A stretch of 64,000 nucleotides of DNA from Lycium barbarum (lineage: Eukaryota > Streptophyta > Magnoliopsida > Solanales > Solanaceae). Positions 35,741 through 46,650 of this stretch are shown one piece after another; position 1 is the stretch's first letter, and the number at the start of each line of letters is the position of its first letter. The stretch is taken from positions 51,234,457 to 51,298,456 of the forward strand of contig NC_083343.1 of NCBI RefSeq assembly GCF_019175385.1, read 5' to 3'. The notes under the pieces were generated by a model, which saw only the letters and a list, made by a program, of their open reading frames with translations, did no database searches and was not told the origin of the DNA. Position numbers and translations under genes: made by a program.

Positions 35741-38595
35741 TGTCGCGACGCAATTTAACTAAGTCGCGCGGGCACCTACCTTTCTCACCTCGATAGGCGA
35801 ACCCTCAACCCAACAATAGTAAAAACATGAATAACAAGTAAATAAGTGGAAGAGACAAAATCACATAAATCTGGCGATAATGATATAGAAATATGCGGAA
35901 ATAAGGAAAATACACCCGAGTCTGGTCTAACCATACAAGAGCAACTATCTAACATCTACGAGTCTGGAAATATAAAAAATACATCCAAAGTCTGAATATG
36001 TCTTGGAATATCAAGTAAGACATAAAATAAGGGAAGAATCTCCAAGGCGGAAGATGTCCTCGTGCTCACCCTGTAGACTCTAAACAGCAACTCTCGGGAC
36101 GGCTATCAGCCACGAGAAACAGAGGTCAATCCCACCTGGAATTCAATATTCATAAAAGAATGCATTAAGTGCAGGTCAGTACAAACAACAGTACTGGTAG
36201 GTATCATAGGCCGACTAAGACTAGTTGACATATATAAAGACAATAAGGTAAGAGACAACAAGCAAACAATAGAGTACAAGTCATGCTTCCAAGAAATCAA
36301 CTCACATAATCAAGCCTTGAGGTAACAACTAACCCAAGTGAAACAGCTATCCAAGTATACCGAAAAACCAAGTCTTATCAAGACAAATCAACACGTAGCC
36401 CATATCAAAATACAGTCCACGAATATGACCCACATAGTATCAAAATCATAAGCAACCACAAAGCATAATCAAGTAATGCAATATGAGATATGAATGAAAT
36501 GCAATGCCTGTACTCTTGTACTCCGACAGCAGAATACCTCCATGCCTCAGCAGCACAACCCATAGGGGACCCGCAAAGTCCAATCACCATCACTCCACAC
36601 ACAGCTCAGAGGACCCAATTATCGACAAGTATCGCACTATCAGTGTTTCATATCAGCCCCTCCGCACACATATCTGAGGTGATTTACCATGTTCCATAAT
36701 CAGCCCCTCCGCACACAGCTCAGAGGTGAACCATATTCCATAATCATCAATATTCCTTCTCGTTTCCATCAATAGTGCCACTCACACAACATAATAAGAT
36801 GTTATAAATGAATGTGGAATGATGCAAGTACAAACAATGAATAATATTAAGTTCAAGTTGTGCCACACACAGCGCACCAATATCATCAACAAGTGATCCA
36901 CATAGCAATCATAATGAATTTCCAATCCCCATAGCAAGAGCCAACTATCCCAAAATGGCTATACCAATAATAAGGAGTACACTAAGTACCAATATCAATA
37001 TCAAGTAATTTCATCCTTCCGATTTACTCCCAATTCAGAAACTATCCACCAATATATACACAACGTACCAAACAAGGTCCTATGGAGTCTACAGGCCACT
37101 AGCCTGATCAAACAAGTCACAAGCAGTACCAGACGCTAAGGCAACATCCAACCCAACCTCATACCTGAAGGTGTACATGAAATCTCCAACAATGTCATCT
37201 AAATATACGCTTTGCTAGTCGAAGTCTCACCACAGGGGTAAACCCTAACCTACCTAGTAGGCCGAGCAGCAATCTCAAGTCTAACTTGCGCCTTTCTTTT
37301 ACGTTGAGCCTCAAGATAATCAAAGTCTACCATATTCGAATGCGGAATTAGAAACAAGAATAAGGCATTTAATAAACTGAACTCCTATTAAATCCCCAAT
37401 TTCCAACCCATAAACTCGGTAACAAATAAAGTAAAAATAATTATCTAAGGCTCTCATCATGGAATTAGTGTTCTAGATGTTCAATTACCATCAATAATCA
37501 ACTAATTTAGCTAAAAATTACTCAAAATTTGGACTTTGTGGAAAACCCCCAAATTTAGGTATAAATCCTAGCTTTTAATTGACAAATTAAGCCTTAGAAA
37601 TGGAAGATTTAAATTACTGTAGTCATTACCCATCAATTCCATGCTAACCCATGCTAAATTCATTAACAAAACAAGGTTTTATACTCACAAGTTTATTAGA
37701 GGACGATTACCCAAAACCCACTTAGTTCTCATAACTTTAGGAAGATTCTACCATGGATTAATGATAACTTGGTGAGATAATGAATCAAGATTAGGTAAAG
37801 AAGATAGATGAGTTTACCTCTAAGAGTTTTCGCCAAGAAAACTCTAGAAAATCTCCCAAGATGAACCACGTTTGAATTAATAAATGAAGGAAAAGACTTG
37901 GAATTTTATATCATTAAATACCCCAGTCACTGGTCGTTCACCGCTTCTGCGGTCACACAGACTGCTTCAGCTATAGCGCTCGGCGCACTAGGGTATCGCT
38001 TCGGCGGTCCCTTACAAAATGCTTAGACCGCTTCAGCGGTCGACCTACCACTCCAGCGATACCGCTTAAGCGGTGCTGGTGCCGCCGAGGCGGCCACTAG
38101 CAAGTACACCGGAAAATTCCTCAACTTTCATATACTCCACCCGAAATCCTAACTAACGCTCAGATATATATTCTCACATACCATATTTGCTACCCCCTAT
38201 AAAAAAGCTTTACAAACACGCTCGTGGTCTTAAAATTTCCATCAGGGGCCCTATTGACCAAGTAAACCCCAAAACCTCTAAACTAACTTTCTATCCCAAG
38301 TCCCAAGATACACCAAAGTGCCTCGGGAACCAGACCAACCACAGACACATATTTTAAATGACCATCCGTATCTCTCAAAATTGACAGATCTTCAAGCAAG
38401 GTCCGTTTACCCAAAAGTCAACTTTGGGTCAAACCTTTTTTGCTTAAAGCCAAATTTCTCAGAAAGTCACCCAAATCAACCCTGAACAGCTCGAAAAACA
38501 TGTCAACGGTCCCCTCGGGTTAAAAGTGAGCTAATAAGCTCAAGAAAAGTACAAAGAGCATTTAAAAGACTATAACGACTAAGTGGGTCATTACA
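35741..38595 (-). repeat. Solo LTR H
   Basis: Minus-strand LTR of 2855 bases: on that strand it begins TGTAATGACCCACTTAG (38595) and ends GCGTCGCGACA (35741). Flanked on both sides by TCTTG, and LTR G continues across it. Contains the GC palindrome array (37920-38105, ACCGCTTCAGCGGT-like). No internal domain remains, so it arose by LTR-LTR recombination. Confidence 0.85.
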
Positions 38596-38600
38596 TCTTG
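38596..38600 (+). repeat. Target-site duplication of solo LTR H, right
   Basis: TCTTG, identical to 35736-35740. Confidence 0.85.
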
Positions 38601-39335
38601 GTTGGGTGAGCAATGAACACTAGAAAGACGAGAGAACTTTCCTTAAAACACGGATAAATTTTGTAATGATAGTTGACTAGTGGTACTTGAGCAGTGTTGC
38701 CTATTGTATGTTATATGAACTATAAGGTAAGTATTAATATTGTTAAGTAGATGGATCTCTAAGGAAGAGTTAATGGAAATAAGAATCTTAGACTGTTTAG
38801 ACGAGTGGTAGGTAATGTGTACTGTTGACTTAGTTTGCCTACCGTGCTTCTTTGTGTATTCTTTTACCGTTATGCATTTCTAACCATTGTCGGCCTATGA
38901 TGCTTATTAGTACTAGTGTTGTACTGATACTACTCTTGCTACTTCCCTTTGGGGTGTTGAGTTTTTCAGGACATTGGTTGATTGGAGTTTTCCGGAAGAT
39001 GCACGGTGCCTATCTTAAAGGCTTCATTATTCTCATTCCGAGATATAGGTTGAGTATTTAGATTTATTGTTGTATTCAGTGTTCAATCTTAGTCGCTCTT
39101 GTACTAGTCTAGACCAGGTTAGGGAAAATGAGTGAGCATATTCATTAAATTATTGTAAACATTTCCGCTATTTCGTTTAAATATGCTGGTTTGACTTTCG
39201 CTTTTTGATTATAATATATCTTGAAGGATAATGAATCTTGTTCTTTACTTCCAAATGATTTTGTTTTGGGTTAAGGGTTCGCCTACCGAGGGGGGAATGG
39301 TAGTTGCCTACACGATCTTAAAATGGGTCGTGACA
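38601..39335 (+). repeat. LTR G, 3' part
   Basis: Resumes after the solo LTR and ends AATGGGTCGTGACA, followed by a primer site. Contains TTAGTACTAGTGTTGTACTGA near 38908-38928, a version of the conserved hairpin. Confidence 0.65.
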
Positions 39336-39338
39336 AGT

Positions 39339-39350
39339 TGGTATTAGAGC
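39339..39350 (+). other. Primer binding site (initiator Met tRNA) after LTR G
   Basis: TGGTATTAGAGC, one base from the perfect Met-tRNA complement; shows that LTR G was a 5' LTR. Confidence 0.7.
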
Positions 39351-39794
39351 TTAGGTCACCGGTCTCATAAGTACAAGAGCAATGTCTAGTAGAGTCTCGT
39401 GGAATGGTACGTAGACATCCGTGCCTATCCACATGAGGCTATAGGGCATTTAGGAAAAATTCTCTTCTTTCATTCTATTCGTGCTACTCCAGTCAAATTG
39501 GTATCTCGGTAGGTCCAATTGGTATCTAGGCGATTCCAATTTGTATCTAAGCGTGCAATTATAAGGTGTTACTGATTAGAACTAGTTCGTGTGGGAGAAC
39601 TACTCAGTTAATTTCTTTGTTGCGAAAGTGATTCGGGAATGAAGTTCATTCTACTGTTCAGCGATCAGCGCCACAGCGGTCATTTAGCCGCTGTAGCGTT
39701 ACTACTCTGGCGGATATCCCACCACAGTAGCAGTAGCCTATAATCTCCTTGACCGCTCCTATGCACCTATTTACCGCAGAAGGGGGACCGCTGT
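39351..39794 (+). other. Leader of element G and a GC-palindrome LTR scrap
   Basis: The first 120 bases are a Tekay-type leader (ATGTCTAGTAGAGTCTCG). From about 39655 it is GC-rich with CCACAGCGG and GCCGCTGTAGCG motifs as in LTR E and H. The scrap continues beyond copy 1 at 46584-46650. Confidence 0.5.
39790..39794 (+). repeat. Target-site duplication of copy 1, left
   Basis: GCTGT immediately before TGTTACACC; identical to 46584-46588. Confidence 0.85.
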
Positions 39795-40304
39795 TGTTAC
39801 ACCTCAGAACTTTGGGTTGCTGAGCGATAAAGGGACTAACGTAAGTTAAGGTGAACATGATGTTCGTACAAGTAAGAAGGGATACTTAATAATTCTAATT
39901 AAGATTCCAAAGAAGTTAAAGGCAAGGGAGAAAAGCTCGTTAAATGAAACTTCACTGCAGTGCTGCGAAAGGGGGTTCGACGGTCGTTCTTTGTACCGTC
40001 GGACGAGTCGACGCATCGTCGATTGTGTAGTAAAATTGAGCTGGAGTGAAGACCGTTCGACGAACTGGTTGACGCTCCGTTGATCATTTCAACGGACCGT
40101 TCTTCTTACCGTCGAATCAAAAGAAACGACAGATTGCTCACATGAAATTTAACGACTTCGACGGTCAGATCGACGCTTCGTCGATCGTACCGTATATCTT
40201 GGTCGGGACTGATTTCATTATTTAATATAAGGACCCTCCCTCATTTTTATTTCATTTCATTTTCATTCTCCACACACCAAAGAAACCTCTATAACCTTCT
40301 CCAT
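39795..40304 (+). repeat. Copy 1 5' LTR, truncated
   Basis: Matches 44304-44813 closely, then stops at CCTTCTCCAT. Includes a CG-rich array of CGACGGTCG and CGTCGATCG motifs (39975-40195) and a TATA-like TAATATAAG at 40223-40231. Confidence 0.8.
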
Positions 40305-43300
40305 ACCGCGATGCAGCCAATGCGGCTGACTACATTCCGGACAATGTCGCCAAAGTTCGGATGCTTGCTATACCTGTGGCTAGGCTGGGCATATGATGCG
40401 AGATTGCCCGTCGACGAGCGGTAGAGTGGGGATTCAGCCCACAGGATCAGCAGCTGGCTCCTCTTCAATGCGCCCTATAGGGCAGACTCCTCAGATTCCA
40501 GCGGGCCGAGGTAGAGGCCGAGGGGGATTATCTACTTTAGGTTCCACTCAGCCCCGTATATATTCTTTAGCCGGACGACAGGATCTTAAGTCCTCCCCAG
40601 ATGTGGTTACAGGTACATTATGCATATTTTCCTATGATGTATATGCCTTGATAGGTCCGGGTTCTACTTTTTCCTATATTATCCCGTATGTTGCTGGTAG
40701 TATTGGGGTGAAACCTGAGCCAATCAAACCTTTTGAGGCATCTACTCCGGTTGGTGATCCCGTGATAGCTAGGCAACTGTATAAAAATTATGTGATAGTA
40801 ATATGTTATCGCCAAACTAAAGTTGATTTAGTTGAGCTTGAAATGTTAGAATTCGATGTGATTATGGGTATGGACTGGTTGGCCACATGCTATGCTAATG
40901 TTGATTGCCAGATGAAAGTAGTTCGATTTCAATTTCCGGGAGAACCCGTGCTTGAATGGAAGGGTAATACAGCGTCTCTAAGAGGTAGGTTTATTTCCTA
41001 TGTCAAGGCAAGAAAGATGATAGCCAAAGGCTACATTTATCATCTAGTCCGAGTTCATGATACCGAAGCAAAGTCGCCAACTTTCCAATCTGTTCCGGTA
41101 GTAAGTGAATTTCCGGAAGTATTTCCAAATGAACTTCCAGGTCTTCCTCCAGAAAGAGAAATTGAATTCGTCATTGATGTGTTGCCGGACACCAAGCCTA
41201 TTTCTATTCCTCCTTATCGAATGGCTCCGGCAGAATTGAAAGAGCTAAAGGCGCAATTAAAAGATTTGCTTGAAAAGGGGTTTGTTAGACCCAGTTCATC
41301 GCCGTGGGGAGCACCAGTTTTGTTCGTGAGAAAGAAAGATGATTCCCTACGAATGTGTATATTTTGTAGGCAGTTGAACAAGGTGACGATAAAGAAAAAA
41401 TATCCTCTCCCCAGGATTGATGATTTATTTGATCAACTACAGGGTGCCAAGTGGTTTTCTAAAATAGACTTAAGGTCAGGTTATCATCAAGTGAGGGTTA
41501 GAGAAGAAGATATTCCCAAAACAGCCTTCAGAACAAGATATGGCCACTATGAATTCCGAGTGATGTCGTTTGGGCTGACCATTGCTCCGGCCGTGTTTAT
41601 GAATTTGATGAATAATGTATTCAGGCCACTCTTGGACTTGTTTGTGATAGTATTCATTGATGATATTCTGGTGTATTCTCGCACAGAATCAGAACATGCC
41701 GATCATTTACGTATTGTTCTTGGAATTCTTCGAGCTCGAGAATTGTATCCAAAATTTTCAAAGTGCGAGTTTTGGCTGAATTCCGTAACATTTCTGGGCC
41801 ATGTCATTTCAGATGATGGTATTCGAGTTGATACTCAGAAAATTGAAGCGGTAAAGAATTGGCCAAGGCCTACGACGCCTACCGATGTTCGTAGTTTTCT
41901 GGGATTGGCAGGTAATTACAGAATATTCGTAGAGGGCTTCTCATCTATTTCAGCTCCATTGACGAAGCTAACCCAGAAGTCAGCTAAATTTCAATGGAAT
42001 GATGATTGTGAACGCAGCTTCCAAGAATTGAAGGATAGATTAACCTCAACTCCAGTCTTAACGCCTCCAGAAGGGTCAGATGGTTATGTGGTATACTGTG
42101 ATGCTTCCGGTCTTGGGTTAGGATGTGTGTTAATACAGCACGGTAGAGTTATTGCTTATGCTTCGAGACAGCTGCGGAAGCATGAAAAGAACTATCCGAC
42201 TCATGACCTCGAATTAGCTGTAGTTATTCATGCATTAAAGATATGGAGACATTACTTCTATGGCGTACATGCTAATATCTATACAAACCACAAGAGCCTC
42301 CAATACATTTTCACGCAGAAGGAGTTAAACTGCGGCAGAGGCGGTGGTTAGAATTGTTGAAAGATTATGATGTGAATATTTTGTACCATCCTGGAAAATC
42401 AAATGTAGTAGCCGATGCGCTTAGCCGCCGATCAATGGGCATTTTATGTGAAGTTCCTCTGGAAAGGAAAGAAATGATTCATGAGCTTTACCAGCTAGCT
42501 AATCTTGGAGTGCGTGTAATTGATTCAGGTAGTGCAGGGATTGGTATTAATGATCCCACGATTTCGTCTCTGAATGTGGAAGTGAAAGAGCATCAGTATG
42601 AAGATCCTCAGTTGAGCCAGTATAGAGACGCACTTCATGAAAAAAAGAGATCTCCATTCAAAACTTCGATGGATGAGATTCTTAAATACCAAGGCAGGCT
42701 GTGTGTTCCGAATGTTGCAAAATTGCGTCGACGAATTCTGGAAGAAGCCCATTATTCTCGGTATTCTATTCACCCAGGTGCAACAATGATTTATCACGAT
42801 CTCAAATTGATATATTGGTGGGATGGCATGAAAAGAGACATAGCAGAATTTGTAGTCCAATGTCCAAATTGCCAACAAGTAAAGATCGAACATCAAAAGC
42901 CAAGAGGGTTATTGCAAGCAATAGAAATTCCTATGTGGAAATGGGAAATTATCAATATGGATTTTTTTATTATAGGATTACCTCGTTCCCGAGGCAAGCA
43001 TGATTCTATATGGGTGATCGCGGACCGACTCACGAAAGCAGCCCATTTTCTTCCACTGAGAACCACATACTCCGCAGAAGATTATGCGAGGTTGTATCTC
43101 AAGGAAATTGTGCGACTTCATGGTGTTCCATTATCCATTATTACAGATAGAGGAGCATAGTTTACAGCCAAGTTCTGGAAGTCCTTTCAAGAAGTTCTAG
43201 GTACCCAGGTGAAGCTTAGTACAGCATTCCATCCGTAGACTGATGGGCAAGCCGAGCGTACTATTCATACCTTGGAGGATATGCTCCGAGCATGTGTGCT

Positions 43301-44036
43301 GGAATTTGGTGGTAGTTGGGATGATCACCTACCCCTTATTGAGTTTGCATATAATAATAGCTACCATTCCAGTATTCAAATTGCCCCGTATGAAGCTTTA
43401 TATGGAAGAAAGTGTAGGTCCCCAATTGGATGGTTCAAAGTAGGGGAAGTATAGTTAATAGGCCCAGAATTGATTCAACAAGCGGTAGAAAAAGTCAAAG
43501 GGATCCGAGATCGATTGCTGACAGCCCAGAGTCGCCAAAAGTCTTACGTAGACAACCACCGACAAGACTTGGAATTTCAGGTTGATGATTGGGTATTTTT
43601 GAAGGTATCGCCAATGAAGGGAGTGATGAGATTTGGCAAGAAAGGAAAATTGAGTCCTCGCTACATTGGACCCTATAAAATTATCCGTAAGGTGGGCCAA
43701 GTAGCCTATGAATTAAACTTGCCTTCGGAGCTTGAATCAGTTCACCCAGCTTTTCATGTCTCAATTCCCCGCAATTGTGTTGGAGATCCCAAGAGAATTG
43801 TTCCGATAGATGATGTGCAAGTGACAGAAAAGTTAGCATATGAAGAAGTACCCATTGCCATCTTAGACAGACAAGTACGAAGACTTCAAAACAAGGAAGT
43901 GGCTTCAGTTAAGGTCTTATGGCGGAATAACAATCGAGAAGAGATGACTTGGGAAGCGGAAGAGAAAATGAAATGCAAGTATCCACACTTATTCCAACCC
44001 CCAGGGGAGGTTCAAGATGAAACGCCAACAATATAA
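40305..44036 (+). pseudogene. Copy 1 gag tail and pol (PR-RT-RNaseH-IN-chromodomain)
   Basis: Polyprotein for replication and integration of the element. It starts in the gag zinc knuckles: CSQCG then a TGA at 40327-40329, then CYTCG, a TAG at 40381-40383 and [11 protein letters not shown] (about 40590-40980) reads [12 protein letters not shown], so the catalytic Asp of ALIDPGST is Gly. RT (about 41150-41790) keeps [10 protein letters not shown], RNase H begins [13 protein letters not shown] 1-base deletion near 42329 shifts the frame; it resumes at [24 protein letters not shown] has the HHCC zinc finger (ending CPNCQQVK), the core with stops TAG at 43158, 43236 and 43452, GKLSPRYIGPY, and a C-terminal chromodomain (about 43845-43985, VPIAILDRQVRRL ... 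WEAEEKMKCKYPHLF). Chromodomain type and LTR termini support Tekay/Del. No functional product. Confidence 0.9.
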
Positions 44037-44267
44037 GGTATGTATGCAGAAAATAAAGTGTAATAATTAGAGTATCTGAACACCTCTATATCCATCGTTA
44101 CTCAGATATTATATCCCCCGTCTTTGGGAGCTTTCGTAAGTCTTTCTTAGAGTTTTATTGTGTTGTAGCCCTGTGAGGCAGATTATTATGGGTTGTTATG
44201 AGAGGATGGTAGTGCCATATTACAGGGGAAACTCTGGCGAAATGTTTGTAGAATTCCCGAGTACTTA

Positions 44268-44285
44268 ACATTCGAGGACGAATGT
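44268..44285 (+). other. Hairpin before polypurine tract, copy 1
   Basis: ACATTCGAGGACGAATGT, 7-bp perfect stem with AGGA loop; same as 11799-11816. Confidence 0.6.
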
Positions 44286-44288
44286 TCC

Positions 44289-44303
44289 AAAAGGGGGGAA
44301 GAA
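44289..44303 (+). other. Polypurine tract, copy 1
   Basis: AAAAGGGGGGAAGAA directly before the 3' LTR. Confidence 0.8.
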
Positions 44304-46583
44304 TGTTACACCTCGAAACTTTAGGTTGCTGAGCGGTAAAGGGACTAACGTAAGTTAAGGTGAACATGATGTCCCTACAAGTAAGAAGGGATACTTCATA
44401 ATTCTAATTAAGATTCCAAAGAAGTTAAAGGCAAGGGAGAAAAGCTCGTTAAATGAAACTACACCGCAGTTCTGCGAAAGGGGGTTCGACGATCGTTCTT
44501 TGTACCGTCGGATGAGTCAACGCTTCGTCGATCGTGCCGTAAAATTGAGCTGGAGCGAAGACCATTCGACGAACAGGTCGATGCTCCGTCAATCGGTTCA
44601 ACGGACCGTTCTTCTCACCGTCGAATGAAAAGAAATGACGGATTGCTCACTGAAAATTTAACGACTTCGACGACCAGATCGACGCTCCGTCGATCGTACC
44701 GTATATCTTGGTCAGGACTGATTTCATGATTTAATATAAGGACCCTCCTTAATTTTTATTTCATTTCATTTTCATTCTCCACACACCAAAGAAACCTCTA
44801 GAACCTTCTCCATCATTCATCCACAAGAAATCAAAGGAAAACATGGTCAATTACACCAAATCCATGAAATCAAGTGTATGAAACCCATTAAAAGTTCATC
44901 TAAGCCAAGAAAACTCAAGAGAAGTGAGTTAGGTTTTTGGTGCAAGAAGAGAAGATCCTCTTGAGTGTTGTTCATCCATCATCTAAGGTGAGTTTTATGA
45001 CCCTTTTATATTCTTTGAGTGGTTAAAAGTTGAAACACTTGGATTGTGGAAAGACATAGAAATTGGGTCATGAATGTGTGAATAGTATCATTGTTGAGTA
45101 GTGATTGGGTTGAATCATGAGTGTTGGTATGCTGTGATTGTGAATATGTTATAAGTGACATTTAGACCGCGGAGTAAGTATTATATATGATAAAACGCGA
45201 TAACGAGTTATAATCATAATTGTGGAGAAATCAAAGAGAAATGGTGATTTGTGGTAAGTGTAGATAAATGATGATTGTTGTTGCTATATTGTGAATGTTG
45301 TTATTAACGTTGGCAGTTGATATAGAATGTGGGAAAAGTAGTATAAACAAAGGAAGTGCTGCCCAATTTTCCCTAGAAATAGTGAAATGTTCTTATAGCC
45401 GAGTAACTAATGTTAATGCGATTCCTCTTGAAGGTAGAAACCTGGGAACCAGACGAAACCAAGCGAACGATAGATTAGTTAAGCGCAAAAGGTATGTGAG
45501 GCTAGTCCTTTCCTTCTATGGCATGAATCCTATAGCATGACTTTCTTTCTTTTCCATGAATCTCTTAAGTTCCGGAAAGATATGAGCCAATATTCCTAAA
45601 TAGCTACACAAGATAACGAGTTAAAGTATAGAAGTTCTAGATGTTCATGATATGATGTTCCTAAAGCATCAATGATGTCATTTATTGCTTACACTCACCT
45701 CATATACTATTCCCTTCAAGGTGAGGCAGGATGTTAATGAGTGCTCCATAAGGAAATCGGGGGATCACAACCTTACGTCACCCCGATAAAACACCGCGCC
45801 TATTTGTCCGGGCAGTCACCGCTAAGGCGGGCAGCGCATACACCATGGCTAGACGGTATGGGCAGACACCACTAGTGGGCGGTATGAGATGATACCCTGA
45901 ACGCTGGAGGCCTGGACGCAGGCTAATGGTTATTACACCGATCCGATATGGACGGGCAACTTATATATTTATGCATATATGATACGATGATGATTATGAG
46001 TAAGCCAGAATGCATCACTTCCTTTCTATTTGACAGTCAGATATAGATGTTCCTTATTGATGCTTCCTTTATTTCATTGATGTGATATTATTGTTTATGC
46101 CTCTCATACTCAGTACAATGTTCGTACTGACGTCCGTTTTCTTTGGATGTTGTGTTCATGCCCACAGGTAGACAGGGAGGTGATCTTGATCCAGACCCGT
46201 AGGAGCTGTTAGCTTTTTTGAGAGCACTCCATTATTCCGGAGGTGCTTATGGTTATCATTTTATGTACATGTATGTTTTGGGCACGACGGGGTCCTGTCA
46301 CGTCCATCTGTCTAGTAATCTAGTAGAGGCTCGTAGATACGCATTGTGGGTGGTATGGTCTCACGAGGTTGCTACCATGTATATATATGTATATGTTATT
46401 TTAGATAACCAAAAGGGTTGTGCATATAAAAGTATTTATGTCTTCGAATGAAAGATTATTTTCTCATAATTTGAGTATAATTTTGATAAAAGAAATGTTT
46501 AATGAGTATGATAAGCAGTATAATGAGGGGTGCTCGGTGGTTAGCCCCGGGTACGGGTCGCGGCCCCTGGTCGGGTCGTGATA
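44304..46583 (+). repeat. Copy 1 3' LTR
   Basis: 2280 bases from TGTTACACCTCG to GTCGTGATA. Order: CGTCGA palindrome array (44485-44700), TATA-like box, leader with a GTGAGTTTTATG donor-like site (44988), AGTGCTGCCCAATTTTCCC, AAAGGTATGTGAGG, then the CTCAGTACAATGTTCGTACTGA hairpin and GCCCACAGGT (46108-46168). Confidence 0.85.
44732..44739 (+). promoter_or_regulatory. TATA-like box, copy 1 3' LTR
   Basis: TAATATAAG right after the palindrome array, conserved in the truncated 5' LTR at 40223-40231. Confidence 0.45.
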
Positions 46584-46588
46584 GCTGT
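46584..46588 (+). repeat. Target-site duplication of copy 1, right
   Basis: GCTGT immediately after the 3' LTR; identical to 39790-39794. Confidence 0.85.
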
Positions 46589-46650
46589 AATGGTCTGAGT
46601 TACTGCAGAAACGGAGGTACATAATCTGAGAACCTGCAGCCTTTCCCTGT
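46589..46650 (+). other. GC-palindrome LTR scrap joined to copy 2
   Basis: Continuation of the scrap left of copy 1 (39655-39794); near 46650 it changes to sequence homologous to the copy 3 protease region at about 53500, so this is a recombination junction. Confidence 0.5.

Larger units (their letters stand above)
39795..46583 (+). mobile_element. Tekay/Del chromovirus copy 1
   Basis: LTR element bounded by perfect GCTGT duplications. Remaining parts: first 510 bases of the 5' LTR (39795-40304), then a deletion that removed the rest of the LTR, primer site and most of gag, pol (to 44036), 3' UTR, polypurine tract and a full 3' LTR (44304-46583). The deletion occurred after insertion, since both ends keep the target duplication. 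Confidence 0.85.
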
